Numbered from the stretch's first letter, positions 50,406-59,860 are shown. The stretch is DNA of 64,000 bases from Geosporobacter sp040797825 (GCA_040797825.1 JBFNEZ010000002.1:1-64000), one strand, 5' to 3'. Made by a program: numbers and translations. The notes: generated by a model from the letters alone, not told the origin.

Positions 50406-50771
50406 TTATTTCACTGAACCAATGGTAAATTCACTAACAACACGACCATTTACAATGTGTTCTGCAACCACTCTCTTCACTTTTTCCGGACTCATATCCA
50501 CATAAGTTACTTTCTCTTCTCCCGGCTTGTAGACTTCTACAATGGGTTCTAACCGACAAATACCAATACATCCCGTCTGGCTTACAGTAACATCTTTAAG
50601 ATTTCTGGTTTTCACTTCTTCAACCAGACCCATGAGCACAGGCCTTGCCCCTGCAGAAATACCACAGGTAGCCATCCCTACTACGATTCGAGTGCCTTCT
50701 CTTTCACTTCGTAAATCTACTTTTTTTAAAGCTTCATCTCTGATTCTTGACAATTCTTCCAGTGATTTCAT
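50406..50771 (-). CDS. Small thioredoxin-fold HydD-like protein, copy 3
   Basis: This 121-residue protein is homologous to the two other small proteins in the same operon position. It again has only one Cys in the first half-motif (MATCGISAGARP) and two in the second (TGCIGICR). Conservation of this three-Cys pattern through all three copies argues that it is functional. SD AGGAGG is weakly placed about nine bases before the ATG. Confidence 0.82.
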   Translation of the reverse strand: MKSLEELSRIRDEALKKVDLRSEREGTRIVVGMATCGISAGARPVLMGLVEEVKTRNLKDVTVSQTGCIGICRLEPIVEVYKPGEEKVTYVDMSPEKVKRVVAEHIVNGRVVSEFTIGSVK

Positions 50772-50831
50772 GGAACCATTCCTCCTGACATTTAGAGTAA
50801 TTTAACGTTTTCCCAATCCAATAAATCATTT

Positions 50832-51305
50832 TTAATATTTTGCAATAATTCCTGGTACATCTGCTTCTACCAGTCGTCCGTATACATCTTCATTTACAGT
50901 AAGCACTGGTGCAAGACCACAGGCTCCAATACAGCGAGTAGCTTCTAAGGAGAACTTTCCATCTGCCGAAGTGCTGCCTACTTCTACCTTTGCTTCCTTC
51001 TTAATTCTATCAATTATTTTTTGTGAACCTTTTACGTAACAGGCAGTTCCCATACATACACCAATGGTATAATCACCCTTCGGATCCAAAGTAAACTGAG
51101 AATAAAATGTAACTACTCCATAGATTTCAGCCAGTGGCATATCCAAAGCATCGGATATTCTCTTTTGCACTTCTAAGGGCAGACATCCAAAAATCTTTTG
51201 ACCTTCATGAAGCACAGGCATTAAAGAGCCTTTTTTGCCTTTATTTTTTTCTATTACTGCCTCTAGCCTCTCAAAATTCTCTTTTGTTAATATTTCCTTT
51301 GGCAT
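50832..51305 (-). CDS. hydC: Hydrogenase NuoE-like subunit HydC, copy 2
   Basis: This 157-residue [2Fe-2S] protein (CMGTACYVKGS and CIGACGLAPVL) is the first gene of the third diaphorase operon, located between uvrA and uvrC. SD GGAGAG precedes the ATG. The upstream region holds a palindrome resembling a Rex operator. Confidence 0.94.
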   Translation of the reverse strand: MPKEILTKENFERLEAVIEKNKGKKGSLMPVLHEGQKIFGCLPLEVQKRISDALDMPLAEIYGVVTFYSQFTLDPKGDYTIGVCMGTACYVKGSQKIIDRIKKEAKVEVGSTSADGKFSLEATRCIGACGLAPVLTVNEDVYGRLVEADVPGIIAKY

Positions 51306-51451
51306 CTTATCTCTCCTTTTCTTTATAGGCTTGATTTATATTTATTTATCTATAAAAATACCATTATTTTCTACCCTATGAAGCTATAATAGTTCTCTAT
51401 TGTAGCTAAATTCTGTAAATTACTTCCATTATCTATGAATAATATATATCC

Positions 51452-51465
51452 GTTAATATTTTAAC
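51452..51465. promoter_or_regulatory. Possible Rex-type redox operator
   Basis: The palindrome GTTAA-TATT-TTAAC matches the core of the clostridial Rex consensus (TTGTTAA-N4-TTAACAA); the flanking bases agree only partly. It lies 147 bases upstream of hydC copy 2 and 82 bases upstream of the secreted-protein gene. Rex responds to NADH/NAD+, which would suit an NADH-linked hydrogenase, but AT-rich palindromes occur by chance. Confidence 0.35.
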
Positions 51466-51546
51466 ATGTTTTTGGGGTATATACTATCTTTTTTTTGTCT
51501 AAAATAGAAATAAAAAAAATACCAATTTTTTCTAGGAGGCTTTTAT

Positions 51547-52098
51547 ATGAAATACTATGCAAGATTTATCATCATTCTTATGATCTGTCTTTTATTGAAT
51601 ACCCTGGCAAGCTTCGGTCTATCAGAAATTTTTGAAGTATCTGCCTTAAAAAAGACAATAAGCACCTCCACCGATAACCGCCCTTTACAGGATCAAGATG
51701 TACTGTTTTTGGGGAATCATATGTATATTCCTGTGTATTTTTTGGAAGATACACTGCACATACCTATTCAGTGGCATGAAGAAAATCAACTTCTCCATAT
51801 CCATCATTCTTCATTTAAGGATTTTGAAGAAGCCCAACCTCTTGTTGGCGAAAAATTTGTCTATGGAGAAATTTTATCTATCGATAAAGAAGCTTTTACC
51901 TTGTCCATCGAAGAGCATTATGACGATCAGTATACCTATGTAGAACCTCATCTAGGGGTATGTCCTGATGTAATTGTCATTCTGCAGCGAAATGATAAAC
52001 AAATGAATCTATCCTTTGAAGATTTGAAAATTGGTGATGTAGTGGGAATGGTCGTAACTGCTGAAGGCAGTGTACGGGGAATCATTTTAAATGCTTAA
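51547..52098 (+). CDS. Small secreted protein, copper amine oxidase N-like
   Basis: This 183-residue protein has an N-terminal signal peptide (ARFIIILMICLLLNTLASF). The following region (about 50-85, LFLGNHMYIPVYFLEDTLHI, then PIQWHEENQLLHIHH) resembles the copper amine oxidase N-terminal-like domain that is common in exported clostridial proteins and not an enzyme by itself. The rest is not recognised; its many acidic residues and the FEDLKIGDVVGMVVTAEGSV ending suggest a beta-rich fold. It is preceded by SD AGGAGG and followed by a strong terminator, as a single-gene unit. Function unknown. Confidence 0.8.
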   Translation: MKYYARFIIILMICLLLNTLASFGLSEIFEVSALKKTISTSTDNRPLQDQDVLFLGNHMYIPVYFLEDTLHIPIQWHEENQLLHIHHSSFKDFEEAQPLVGEKFVYGEILSIDKEAFTLSIEEHYDDQYTYVEPHLGVCPDVIVILQRNDKQMNLSFEDLKIGDVVGMVVTAEGSVRGIILNA

Positions 52099-52103
52099 TC
52101 TAT

Positions 52104-52153
52104 AAACATAGAAATAAGCAGGCATTGGAATTTGCCTGCTTATTTCTATGTTT
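52104..52153. terminator. Long bidirectional terminator
   Basis: A perfect 21-bp stem (left arm ending TAAGCAGGCA, right arm beginning TGCCTGCTTA) with an 8-nt loop lies between the convergent secreted-protein gene and uvrA. AAA/TTT at the stem base extend it. A stem of this length is unusual and also blocks read-through into either gene. Confidence 0.85.
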
Positions 52154-52188
52154 ACGTGTTTTATTATATAAAATCCAAATGTTTTCAT

Positions 52189-55059
52189 TTAGATACAAGC
52201 TTTCTTATCTGATGGGCCTTTTTGCAGCCTTCTTTCCTTATCCAATATCTTTTTAAGAAATTTTCCCGTATAGGATGCTTCAATGGTGCAAATTTCTTCT
52301 GGAGTACCTGTCCCTACAATGGTTCCACCACCTTCTCCGCCTTCTGGACCTAGGTCCAGGATATAGTCGCTGGTCTTTATCACATCTAAATTATGCTCAA
52401 TTACTAGAACCGTATTGCCCGTTTCTACAAGACGATTCAATACGCCAATTAGTTTATGAATATCAGCAATATGCAGGCCCGTGGTCGGTTCGTCAAGAAT
52501 ATAGAAGGTTTTACCTGTACTGCGCTTGCTTAGCTCTGTAGCTAGCTTAATCCTTTGAGCCTCGCCACCAGAAAGCTGGGTAGATGGCTGACCAAGCTTG
52601 ATATACCCTAAGCCTACTTCATAGAGGGTTTCCAGCTTTCGTTTAATCCCAGGAATATTTTCAAAAAACACCAGGCCTTCTTCTACGGTCATATCTAACA
52701 CATCAGAGATAGATTTTCCTTTATATTTTACCTCTAGAGTATCTCTATTATAGCGCTTGCCTTTACAGATATCACAAGGCACATAGACATCGGGAAGAAA
52801 ATGCATTTCTATCTTAATAATCCCATCACCTTTGCAAGCCTCACATCTGCCTCCCTTTACATTAAAGCTAAACCTGCCTTTTTGGTAACCCCGAATCTTT
52901 GCTTCTGGTATTCTGGCAAACACATCACGAATTAAATCAAAAACTCCCGTATAGGTAGCTGGATTTGAACGGGGAGTTCTTCCGATAGGAGATTGATCGA
53001 TTTCAATCACCTTGTCTATATGCTCTAACCCACGGACTTCCTGATGTTTTCCAGGCCTGCTCTTAGCTCGGTGCAGCTCCATAGCCATTTTTTTATAAAG
53101 GATCTCGTTGACCAATGTGCTTTTTCCAGAACCTGAGACTCCCGTAACGGAAATAAACAAGCCAAGAGGAAAGCTTGCTGTAATTTCTTTCAAATTGTTT
53201 TCTTTAGCACCGACAACCTCTATCCATTTGCCATTGGGCTGTCTGCGCACCTGGGGAATCTCAATTTTCTTTCTTCCTGATAAATACTGCCCTGTGATAG
53301 AAGCTTCACTGTCCATGATTTCTTCAGCAGTACCTGCAGCTACAATATGCCCCCCATTGGCTCCCGCACCTGGTCCTATATCGATAATATGATCTGCAGC
53401 ATACATGGTATCTTCATCATGCTCTACTACAATCAGGGTATTCCCCATATCGGTTAAGTTTCGAAGGGTTTTCAACAATTTTTCATTGTCTCTTTGATGT
53501 AAGCCAATACTGGGTTCATCTAAAATATAAAGAACACCCATCAACTGACTTCCAATTTGAGTGGCTAAGCGAATCCGCTGTGATTCTCCGCCAGAGAGGG
53601 TTCCTGCTGCACGATTCAATGTAAGATAATCTAATCCTACATCGGCTAAGAAGCCTAACCGCTCGTTAATTTCTTTGAGTATTTGTTTGGCAATGATTTG
53701 ATTTTTCTCTGATAAGTCTAAATGGTTAAAAAATCGAAGCCCTTCCCTTACTGAGAACTCTGTTACCTGGGAAATATTCTTCCCTGATATCTTAACCGAT
53801 AGTACCTCTGGCTTCAAACGGTTTCCACCGCACTCTCCACAAGGGATGAGACTCATATATTCTTCAATTTTTTCTCGAGAATAGTCTGAAACTGTCTCCT
53901 TATATCTTCTTTCTAGATTTTTAATGATGCCCTCAAAGGCTGCACGATATTTTCTCATACCCCCAAACTTGCTTTCATAGGTAAACTCAATAGTCTTTTT
54001 TCCCGTACCATAAAGCAGTGCATTCATGAAATCTTCAGGTAAATCCTTGATAGGCACCTCCATAGAAATGCCATACTCCAAAGCCATCGCTTCTATCATT
54101 TCAAAATAATAGGTTCCTTCTCCTGAGTTGGCCATAGGAGCAATTCCGCCCTCTTTTATGCTCAAAGAAGGATTCGGAACAACCAAATCCCGATCTATTT
54201 TTTGTAAAAATCCAATTCCGTTACAGTGGGGACATGCTCCATAGGGACTGTTAAAAGAAAACATTCTCGGCTCTAGCTCTTCAATTCCACTGCCATGATC
54301 TGGACAAGAAAATCTAGTACTGAAGGTCAAATCCTCACCATCAATAATATTTACCAGAACCAATCCTTCTGATAATGATAAGGTGGTTTCAATAGAATCG
54401 GCCAACCGTTTTTCAATACCTTCTTTGATTACAATACGATCTACCACTACTTCAACCGTGTGCTTTTTAGTCTTTGCCAATTTGATTTCTTCGCTTAATT
54501 CTCGGAGCTCTCCATTTATCCGTACACGAACATAGCCGTCCTTTCGGATAGTCTCCAATACCTTTGCATGTTCTCCCTTTCTTCCTCTAACAATGGGAGA
54601 TAGCAGCTGTATTTTTGTTCCTTCCGGCAGTGCCATAATTTTATCTACAATCTGGTCCACAGTCTGCTGACTAATTTCCCTGTCACATACAGGACAATGA
54701 GGTGTTCCTACTCTCGCAAAAAGTAGACGCAAATAGTCATATATTTCTGTAACTGTTCCCACGGTAGATCTTGGATTACGACTAGTAGTTTTTTGATCAA
54801 TGGAAATTGCAGGAGATAAGCCTTCAATATAATCTACATCTGGCTTTTCCATCTGACCTAAAAACTGTCTTGCATAAGCAGATAAACTCTCTACATATCT
54901 ACGCTGCCCCTCTGCATAAATGGTATCAAAGGCTAAAGAAGATTTTCCAGATCCGCTAAGCCCCGTCATCACTACGAATTTATCCCTTGGAATGATTACA
55001 TCTACACCCTTTAGATTATGCTCCCTAGCACCTTTCACAACAATATTGTCTCTTGACAT
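52189..55059 (-). CDS. uvrA: Excinuclease ABC subunit A
   Basis: UvrA (956 residues) is the damage-recognition ATPase of nucleotide excision repair. It has two ABC ATPase modules (Walker A GLSGSGKSS near the N terminus and GVSGSGKST around residue 640; signatures LSGGESQRIRLA and LSGGEAQRIKLA), a DNA-binding zinc finger (CPVCDREI and CPHCNG in the first half) and the C-terminal zinc module GGRCEACKGDGIIKIEMHF, then PCDICKGKRYN. It lies 10 bases after uvrB, in the usual order. Confidence 0.97.
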   Translation of the reverse strand: MSRDNIVVKGAREHNLKGVDVIIPRDKFVVMTGLSGSGKSSLAFDTIYAEGQRRYVESLSAYARQFLGQMEKPDVDYIEGLSPAISIDQKTTSRNPRSTVGTVTEIYDYLRLLFARVGTPHCPVCDREISQQTVDQIVDKIMALPEGTKIQLLSPIVRGRKGEHAKVLETIRKDGYVRVRINGELRELSEEIKLAKTKKHTVEVVVDRIVIKEGIEKRLADSIETTLSLSEGLVLVNIIDGEDLTFSTRFSCPDHGSGIEELEPRMFSFNSPYGACPHCNGIGFLQKIDRDLVVPNPSLSIKEGGIAPMANSGEGTYYFEMIEAMALEYGISMEVPIKDLPEDFMNALLYGTGKKTIEFTYESKFGGMRKYRAAFEGIIKNLERRYKETVSDYSREKIEEYMSLIPCGECGGNRLKPEVLSVKISGKNISQVTEFSVREGLRFFNHLDLSEKNQIIAKQILKEINERLGFLADVGLDYLTLNRAAGTLSGGESQRIRLATQIGSQLMGVLYILDEPSIGLHQRDNEKLLKTLRNLTDMGNTLIVVEHDEDTMYAADHIIDIGPGAGANGGHIVAAGTAEEIMDSEASITGQYLSGRKKIEIPQVRRQPNGKWIEVVGAKENNLKEITASFPLGLFISVTGVSGSGKSTLVNEILYKKMAMELHRAKSRPGKHQEVRGLEHIDKVIEIDQSPIGRTPRSNPATYTGVFDLIRDVFARIPEAKIRGYQKGRFSFNVKGGRCEACKGDGIIKIEMHFLPDVYVPCDICKGKRYNRDTLEVKYKGKSISDVLDMTVEEGLVFFENIPGIKRKLETLYEVGLGYIKLGQPSTQLSGGEAQRIKLATELSKRSTGKTFYILDEPTTGLHIADIHKLIGVLNRLVETGNTVLVIEHNLDVIKTSDYILDLGPEGGEGGGTIVGTGTPEEICTIEASYTGKFLKKILDKERRLQKGPSDKKACI

Positions 55060-55069
55060 GCTTTCACCT

Positions 55070-57049
55070 CTACCCTATCTTTTCCTTTAATGATAAAATT
55101 TTATCTCTTAGCTCTGCAGCCCTCTCAAATTGAAGATTGGCTGCAGCTTCTTTCATTTCTATTTCCAAACGGCTGATAATCTCTTGCAAATCTTTTTGCT
55201 TCATTTCTTCAGGGGCTTTGTCCAATCCATATTTTACCCCTTCTTCCGCCACTTTAGTTGCCTCGATAACATCCCTTACCTTTTTAACAATGCCTTGGGG
55301 TTGAATACTGTGTTTCTGATTATAACTCTCTTGTAATTTTCTTCTTCGCTCGGTTTCATCAATAGCTCTTTTCATAGATTGTGTAATCTGGTCGGCATAC
55401 ATAACAACCTTCCCTTCCAGATGTCGTGCAGCCCGACCAATCGTCTGAATAAGAGAAGTCTCGGACCGGAGAAAACCCTCTTTATCCGCATCAAGAATCG
55501 CTACCATCGAAACCTCTGGTAAATCCAATCCTTCTCTTAACAGGTTGATACCCACCAGTACGTCAAATACCCCTAAACGCAATTCCCTAATGATCTCCAT
55601 TCTTTCAAGGGTATCAATATCGGAGTGCAAATAACGCACTTTGATTCCTACGTCCTTTAGATAACCGGTCAGATCCTCTGCCATTTTCTTGGTCAAGGTT
55701 GTCACCAATACCCTTTCCTTGCGTTCAATCACTTTATTGATTTCTCCAATCAAATCATCAATTTGCCCCTTTACAGGCCGCACAAATATCTTGGGGTCCA
55801 GCAAGCCTGTAGGACGGATAATCTGCTGTACAATATTATCACTTTGTTCTCTCTCATAGGGTCCTGGCGTTGCACTGACATAGACAATCTGATTCACTAG
55901 ACCTTCAAATTCTCCAAAATTGAGGGGTCTATTATCTAAGGCAGAAGGAAGGCGAAAACCATATTCTATCAAGGATTCCTTGCGAGAACGATCCCCTGCA
56001 TACATACCCCGAATCTGAGGGATAGTCACATGGGATTCATCAATAATCATTAAAAAATCATCGGGGAAATAATCGATCAAAGTAAAGGGCTTACTTCCCG
56101 CAGGTCTTTGAGAAATATGTCTGGAATAGTTCTCTATGCCTTGACAAAAACCTACCTCCCGCAGCATCTCTATATCATACATGGTTCTTTGCTGGATTCG
56201 TTGGGCTTCAATAAGTTTTTCATTTTCTTTAAAATATTGAACCCGCTCTGTTAATTCTTGCTCTATATCAATAATGGCTTTTTCCAGCTTGTCCTTACTG
56301 GTTACATAGTGAGAAGCAGGAAATATTGAAACATGGTTTCTCAGTCCATTGATCTCCCCTGTCAAAGCATTAATTTCCGTAATGCGCTCAATTTCATCGC
56401 CGAATAATTCCACACGGATAGCATTTTCTGAAGATGAGGCAGGGAATATTTCAATCACATCACCCCGTACCCGAAAGGTACCTCGAATAAAGTTAATATC
56501 ATTACGTATATATTGTATCTCAACCAGTTTACGCAGAATGTCGTCCCTACCTTTAATCATACCTGGTCGCATAGACAGCACTAGATTTTCATAATCAATA
56601 GGATCTCCAAGACCATAGATACAGGATACACTGGCCACAATGATAACATCTCGTCTTTCGTAAAGGGCTGCTGTAGCTGAGTGGCGAAGTTTGTCTATCT
56701 CATCATTTATCTGAGCATCCTTTTCAATGTAGGTATCTGTATGGGCTACGTAGGCTTCAGGCTGGTAGTAATCATAGTAACTCACAAAATATTCAACTGC
56801 ATTATTTGGAAAAAATTCCTTGAATTCACTGCATAACTGGGCCGCCAATGTTTTATTATGGGCAATGACAAGGGTAGGCTTTTGCACCTTTTCTATTACA
56901 TTTGCCATGGTAAATGTTTTTCCAGATCCGGTTACTCCTAAAAGAGTCTGGCTTCGTTTACCAGCAAGAAGTCCCTGTCTTAAATTTTCAATTGCCTGGG
57001 GCTGATCCCCAGTTGGTTTATAATCTGAGACAATCTCAAATTTTTTCAT
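55070..57049 (-). CDS. uvrB: Excinuclease ABC subunit B
   Basis: UvrB (659 residues) is the helicase-like subunit loaded by UvrA. The Walker A motif is GVTGSGKTF; the beta-hairpin that inserts between DNA strands is YYDYYQPEAYVAHTDTYIEK; helicase motifs include IDESHVTIPQIRGMYAGD and QTIGRAARH; and a C-terminal UVR motif (ISRLEIEMKEAAANLQFERA) contacts UvrC. The ATG at 57049 has SD GAGGCGG; the longer frame begins with an atypical Cys-rich stretch and is rejected. Confidence 0.97.
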   Translation of the reverse strand: MKKFEIVSDYKPTGDQPQAIENLRQGLLAGKRSQTLLGVTGSGKTFTMANVIEKVQKPTLVIAHNKTLAAQLCSEFKEFFPNNAVEYFVSYYDYYQPEAYVAHTDTYIEKDAQINDEIDKLRHSATAALYERRDVIIVASVSCIYGLGDPIDYENLVLSMRPGMIKGRDDILRKLVEIQYIRNDINFIRGTFRVRGDVIEIFPASSSENAIRVELFGDEIERITEINALTGEINGLRNHVSIFPASHYVTSKDKLEKAIIDIEQELTERVQYFKENEKLIEAQRIQQRTMYDIEMLREVGFCQGIENYSRHISQRPAGSKPFTLIDYFPDDFLMIIDESHVTIPQIRGMYAGDRSRKESLIEYGFRLPSALDNRPLNFGEFEGLVNQIVYVSATPGPYEREQSDNIVQQIIRPTGLLDPKIFVRPVKGQIDDLIGEINKVIERKERVLVTTLTKKMAEDLTGYLKDVGIKVRYLHSDIDTLERMEIIRELRLGVFDVLVGINLLREGLDLPEVSMVAILDADKEGFLRSETSLIQTIGRAARHLEGKVVMYADQITQSMKRAIDETERRRKLQESYNQKHSIQPQGIVKKVRDVIEATKVAEEGVKYGLDKAPEEMKQKDLQEIISRLEIEMKEAAANLQFERAAELRDKILSLKEKIG

Positions 57050-57331
57050 GCTAACCGCCTCTTTTCCATAACATACAATCAAATTATAGCATACATGCAC
57101 CTATGATTCCCATGCAAAATCTACCATGCATCAAACGTTTGTTCGCATACTAAATTATATCTCTCACTCATTGGAAAGTCAATTGTTCTTCCAAGTATTT
57201 TGAAAAAATCAACAAATTACTTTCTATTGTTTTAAGGTGTCTTATAGCAGGAGATCAAGGTTTTTTGTAGAAATATAATAATAACAACATGTCCATAACA
57301 AACCAAGAACTTTTTTCGGGAGTGACAGCTC

Positions 57332-58597
57332 GTGTGGAAAAAAAAGAATATATCTTTTCCCCTTTTTTTTACTCTTTTAATTTGTGCTCCTTTTATTAGC
57401 CACTGGCTCTTATCTTTTCTGGGATTCACTTTCAATTATTTATATCCTTTAGTTACCGCCTTATTTATTTTTTCTCTATTCTATTTTAAATCTATGGATT
57501 TATTTCTAAATGTTGGGCAAACCAAAAACCAGTTGGATAATATGGACATATTGGTACGGGCAAATCGTCAGCTTGCAAAAACGAATATGATTAAAGAAAC
57601 CATGCTGCAAATCAGTAACTCCATCGTTCAAATTAATAATATTGATGAATTATTAGAACAAATTTTAGAAAAAGCTGTTCTCCTGATTGATAACGCAGAT
57701 AATGGCAGTATTTTATTGTTTCAGGATGACAATAAACTAGCCTTTCACGCTGTATATGGCTATGATATGCAGTTTCTTTCTTCCATTCGACTTTCTTTAG
57801 AAGAAACCTATCTATATGCCTACACGGAAGGTCAACCCCTAAAGGCCTGTATTATCAAAAATCCTGAAAATTTTAATCATGCACATATGTCTAAAGGGAA
57901 TTTCCACAAGTTTCAAAATGCTAGAGCATTAAATATCCAATCTACTATCTGCGCCCCCATCATGGTGGATCAAGAATTGTACGGTTTTATTAATATTGAC
58001 AATATTTCTGACGAAAACGCCTTTCATGAAGAAGATGTTCGAATTCTGGAGTATTTAGCAAATCAAATAGGTATCGCCATTAACAATGCCTGCTTGTTTG
58101 AAAAAACCTTACAGCTATCTCGATATGATTCCCTTACACAGGTATATAGTCGTAGTTATTTTGAAGAGCTGTACCAGAATATTTACAAAAGAGCCCAGCG
58201 CTATCATGAGCATTATACTATTGCTGTAATCGATTTAAATAATCTGAAAAATATAAATGATAGGTATGGGCATATGGCTGGAGATTTAGCTATTAAGCTT
58301 TTTTCCCAGGTATTGAAACAAAATCTTCGCGATTCGGATATTATGGGCCGTTATGGAGGAGATGAATTCCTTGTGGTTTTCTTAAATAGCACCTATGAAA
58401 CTACCTGTCATAAGCTTTATGAAGTTTTACAAATTCTTTCACAATATCCTTTATACTATGAAGGTCATCGCTTCCATGTGGGATTCAGCTATGGCGTTGC
58501 CTGTTTTCCTTCTGATTCCCAGGATGGTCAGTTGCTAATTAAAATTGCAGATAAAAGGATGTATGAAAATAAAGTTCACATAAAAACAACGGTATAA
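57332..58597 (+). CDS. Membrane GAF-GGDEF diguanylate cyclase
   Basis: This 421-residue protein has two N-terminal membrane helices (about 6-50), a GAF domain (about 85-240; APIMVDQELYGFINIDN) and a C-terminal GGDEF domain (about 255-415). The active-site motif GGDEF is intact (GRYGGDEFLVVF), so it can synthesise cyclic di-GMP. An RDSD inhibitory (I-site) RxxD motif lies five residues upstream of it, so product feedback inhibition is expected. A GTG start follows GGGAG. The GAF ligand is unknown. It diverges from uvrB and converges on the PDZ gene. Confidence 0.92.
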   Translation: MWKKKNISFPLFFTLLICAPFISHWLLSFLGFTFNYLYPLVTALFIFSLFYFKSMDLFLNVGQTKNQLDNMDILVRANRQLAKTNMIKETMLQISNSIVQINNIDELLEQILEKAVLLIDNADNGSILLFQDDNKLAFHAVYGYDMQFLSSIRLSLEETYLYAYTEGQPLKACIIKNPENFNHAHMSKGNFHKFQNARALNIQSTICAPIMVDQELYGFINIDNISDENAFHEEDVRILEYLANQIGIAINNACLFEKTLQLSRYDSLTQVYSRSYFEELYQNIYKRAQRYHEHYTIAVIDLNNLKNINDRYGHMAGDLAIKLFSQVLKQNLRDSDIMGRYGGDEFLVVFLNSTYETTCHKLYEVLQILSQYPLYYEGHRFHVGFSYGVACFPSDSQDGQLLIKIADKRMYENKVHIKTTV

Positions 58598-58622
58598 CTA
58601 TAAAGGTTACATCGTTGTTTTT
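58582..58622. terminator. Bidirectional terminator between GGDEF and PDZ genes
   Basis: A 10-bp stem, AAAAACAACG with CGTTGTTTTT around a 21-nt loop, is followed by TTTT on the plus strand and by T-rich sequence on the minus strand. It overlaps the last codons of the cyclase gene. Confidence 0.7.
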
Positions 58623-59860
58623 TTATTTCCAAAATCTTTATGTATCAATCGCTTTCCAATGCTGAAAGAATCCTGGGCTTGAAAAATAATATTGGGATGT
58701 TGAGGAACTACTACAATTCCTATACTCCTTATGCCCTTCCTGTAATCCTTGTATTCTATGGTTTTTATTATGCCCTTTCGATTGCGTATTTCTATCCATA
58801 CATAGGGAGGAAAATCCTTTAATATTTCTTTAATACTCTCTTGACTCACTACTATCTGATTGTTGATTCTAAGAATCACGTCTCCTTGCTCTAGACCCAT
58901 TTTTTCTCCGATTTCTCCCTTAAAAACATCCAATATTGTAATCCCCTCTTTATAATTTCTGAAAATAGGAGGCAATCGTCGTTCCTCTTTTTGCCCATAA
59001 AGAATTAAAGCCTCATGGGCCAAGGGAGCAAAAAGAGCTGCAATCCATTTAAAAACATATATTTGTGTAGAAAGGCCTGCAAAACTAAGCAAAAGTATGC
59101 TGTATCCAAGGAGGCGAAGGGATGATTTTTTGCTTTTTTCTTTTGGTGTACGCGATAAAGTCATATCTCCATATCCCAAGGCTGCTACTATCAAGGACAA
59201 TTGGAACATCCTATTGCTAATTTCCCTATCTACCTGGTTGATAGAAAATAGCGGCCACCAATTAGGTAGGTAGATCTCTTGTGCTCCTTCCAATACACCT
59301 ATCATCATAACCAGAATTGTAAGGGGAATAGGCCAAAATCTTTGTAATGAAAAGCCTCCTATAACGCCATAGCATTTATCTTCTATAAATATAGGGGTAG
59401 CATCTCTATCTCCGTCAATCCAAATCAACACACTTTCAATCAGGTGCAGAATAGCTACAATGGCCATTAAACTAGAAACATTGATAGCTGGAACTTTAAA
59501 AATCAAGCTGCATAAACTCATCAGCCCTCCTGCATAGGAAAAACAAACATATCTGACATTGAATATCATCAAAAAAATAGCTAAGGGCAGAAGAAATACA
59601 AAATCCAGCGATTCTATGGTAATACCCAATAATATTATTAAAAATGTACCAATGGTTCCTCCAAAGAGTCCCATCCATATAGCTCTTATCAATTTATCCT
59701 TCAAAGAATGCTTTGCCCTTCCCAGTATACTGATTTCCATTTTGAAGATTCTTCTATACTGTATGTATACAATGTAGATTACCACCCAGAACAGGGGGTT
59801 CAATACACCCTTTAGCAATGTGTATAATGCCCTTTGAAACAGTTCCAACCAGGAATTCAA
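58607..59860 (-). CDS. Multi-pass membrane protein with C-terminal PDZ domain
   Basis: This 417-residue protein has about eight hydrophobic segments (for example FWVVIYIVYIQYRRI and FGGTIGTFLIILLGITI near the N terminus) followed by a PDZ domain in the last 110 residues (GEKMGLEQGDVILRINNQIV). Proteins of this architecture are often found near uvrB and the C-terminal processing peptidase genes of clostridia; the partner and function are unknown. No protease catalytic motif is visible. A TTG start follows an excellent SD (AAAGGAGGT, six-base spacing). Confidence 0.85.
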   Translation of the reverse strand: MNSWLELFQRALYTLLKGVLNPLFWVVIYIVYIQYRRIFKMEISILGRAKHSLKDKLIRAIWMGLFGGTIGTFLIILLGITIESLDFVFLLPLAIFLMIFNVRYVCFSYAGGLMSLCSLIFKVPAINVSSLMAIVAILHLIESVLIWIDGDRDATPIFIEDKCYGVIGGFSLQRFWPIPLTILVMMIGVLEGAQEIYLPNWWPLFSINQVDREISNRMFQLSLIVAALGYGDMTLSRTPKEKSKKSSLRLLGYSILLLSFAGLSTQIYVFKWIAALFAPLAHEALILYGQKEERRLPPIFRNYKEGITILDVFKGEIGEKMGLEQGDVILRINNQIVVSQESIKEILKDFPPYVWIEIRNRKGIIKTIEYKDYRKGIRSIGIVVVPQHPNIIFQAQDSFSIGKRLIHKDFGNKKTTM

